From the NCBI GenBank assembly GCA_013812695.1, contig JACCSZ010000444.1:1-6517 (forward strand): a stretch of DNA of 6,517 nucleotides, given 5' to 3'. A program made the translations under genes and the position numbers. This document shows, piece after piece, positions 5,952 to 6,517 of this stretch. Each line of letters starts with the position of its first letter. Position 1 is the stretch's first letter. Below the pieces are notes generated by a model. The model was given only the letters and a program-made list of their open reading frames with translations. It had not been told where the DNA came from and made no database searches. The DNA is from Gemmatimonadales bacterium. Its GTDB lineage: Bacteria > Gemmatimonadota > Gemmatimonadetes > Gemmatimonadales > GWC2-71-9.

Positions 5952-6517
5952 GTGCAACGGATCGAGACCCAGTTCGCCGGACGTCCCTTCGTGCTGGAGA
6001 CCGGACGCCTGGCGAAGCAGGCCGCCGGCGCGGCCGCCCTCCGCTTCGGCGACACCATGGTGCTGGCGGCCGTCACCGTATCTCCCAACATCTCCACCCT
6101 GCCGTTCTTCCCCCTGACCGTCGAGTACCGCGAGAAGACCTACGCCGCCGGCAAGATCCCGGGCGGGTTCCTCAAGCGCGAAGGCCGGCCGTCGGATGAC
6201 GAAATCCTCGCGGCGCGCCTGATCGACCGCTCGATCCGGCCGCTGTTTCCGGAAGGGTTCAAGAACGAGGTGCAGGTCTTCGTGACCGTGATGTCCGCCG
6301 ATCAGGAGAACGACGCCGACATTCTGGGCGTGGTGGCCGCGTCCGCGGCGCTCAGCCTCTCCACGGTGCCGTGGAACGGACCGCTGGCCGCGGTGCGGGT
6401 GGCGCGCGTCGAGGGCAACTGGATCCTGAATCCGACGTTTCAGCAGCTCGAGTTTTCGACGCTCGACCTGATCGTCAGCGGCTCGGCGGACTCGGTGGTC
6501 ATGGTCGAGGGGGGCTC
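5952..6517 (+). CDS. pnp: Polyribonucleotide nucleotidyltransferase (PNPase), N-terminal part, runs off the window
   Basis: PNPase degrades RNA 3' to 5' by phosphorolysis and can add tails in reverse. It acts as a trimer, often within an RNA degradosome. About 188 codons of a normally ~700-residue protein are present, covering the first RNase PH-like domain. It is recognised by LETGRLAKQAAGAA near the N-terminus, GDTMVLAAVT, PLTVEYREKTYAAGKIPGG, the KREGRPSDDEILAARLIDRSIRPLFPEGF block that includes the RNA-contacting loop, SADQENDADILG, and AASAALSLS. The second RNase PH domain and the KH and S1 domains lie beyond the edge. No ATG fits the N-terminus; GTG at 5952 is chosen for its Shine-Dalgarno spacing, with GTG at 5946 as alternative. 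The frame is open to the window end. Confidence 0.97.
   Translation, partial: MQRIETQFAGRPFVLETGRLAKQAAGAAALRFGDTMVLAAVTVSPNISTLPFFPLTVEYREKTYAAGKIPGGFLKREGRPSDDEILAARLIDRSIRPLFPEGFKNEVQVFVTVMSADQENDADILGVVAASAALSLSTVPWNGPLAAVRVARVEGNWILNPTFQQLEFSTLDLIVSGSADSVVMVEGG

Noticed and set aside
5562..5957. Minus-strand 131-codon frame across rpsO and the pnp leader
   Set aside because: It runs antisense to rpsO and through the hairpin; no homology or start signal supports it.

Overview
The window is a GC-rich, all-forward-strand stretch of core bacterial chromosome. It holds the very end of tsf, six complete genes packed almost without gaps (pyrH, frr, uppS, cdsA, dxr, rseP), one true intergenic gap of about 90 bases, rpsO, a structured leader of about 110 bases, and the first quarter of pnp, which runs off the right edge. 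No mobile element, CRISPR array, tRNA, rRNA or accessory gene is visible. I did not find a previously undescribed system. The parts that conserved protein families do not fully explain are the two non-coding gaps flanking rpsO.

Region 1 to 5488 reads as one transcription unit. Its junctions are a 1-base gap (tsf/pyrH), ATGA overlap (pyrH/frr), 4-base gap (frr/uppS), TGATG overlap (uppS/cdsA), TGATGA overlap (cdsA/dxr) and 7-base gap with a Shine-Dalgarno sequence straddling the dxr stop (dxr/rseP). The unit joins translation (EF-Ts, ribosome recycling factor), pyrimidine nucleotide supply (UMP kinase), the MEP isoprenoid pathway (DXR), the undecaprenyl lipid carrier (UppS), phospholipid precursor synthesis (CdsA) and an intramembrane site-2 protease (RseP). 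It couples growth of the translation apparatus to envelope building. The order frr-uppS-cdsA-dxr-rseP is the widespread one; it differs from E. coli, where dxr precedes uppS.

Region 5489 to 5579 carries a plausible sigma70-type promoter for rpsO with a perfect inverted repeat inside its spacer. Region 5841 to 5951 carries a 15-bp hairpin right after rpsO. A second possible pairing overlaps the base of that hairpin and would cover the pnp ribosome binding site. This resembles in layout, but not demonstrably in sequence, the attenuator and autoregulated leader known between rpsO and pnp in E. coli.

Organism: the GC-rich codon use, MEP pathway and two-PDZ RseP point to a free-living high-GC bacterium. 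A proteobacterium-like or Methylomirabilota/Rokubacteria-like lineage is a guess I cannot settle from sequence alone. rseP directly followed by rpsO-pnp, without proS, bamA or the nusA-infB-rbfA-truB block, is the most lineage-informative feature of the layout.
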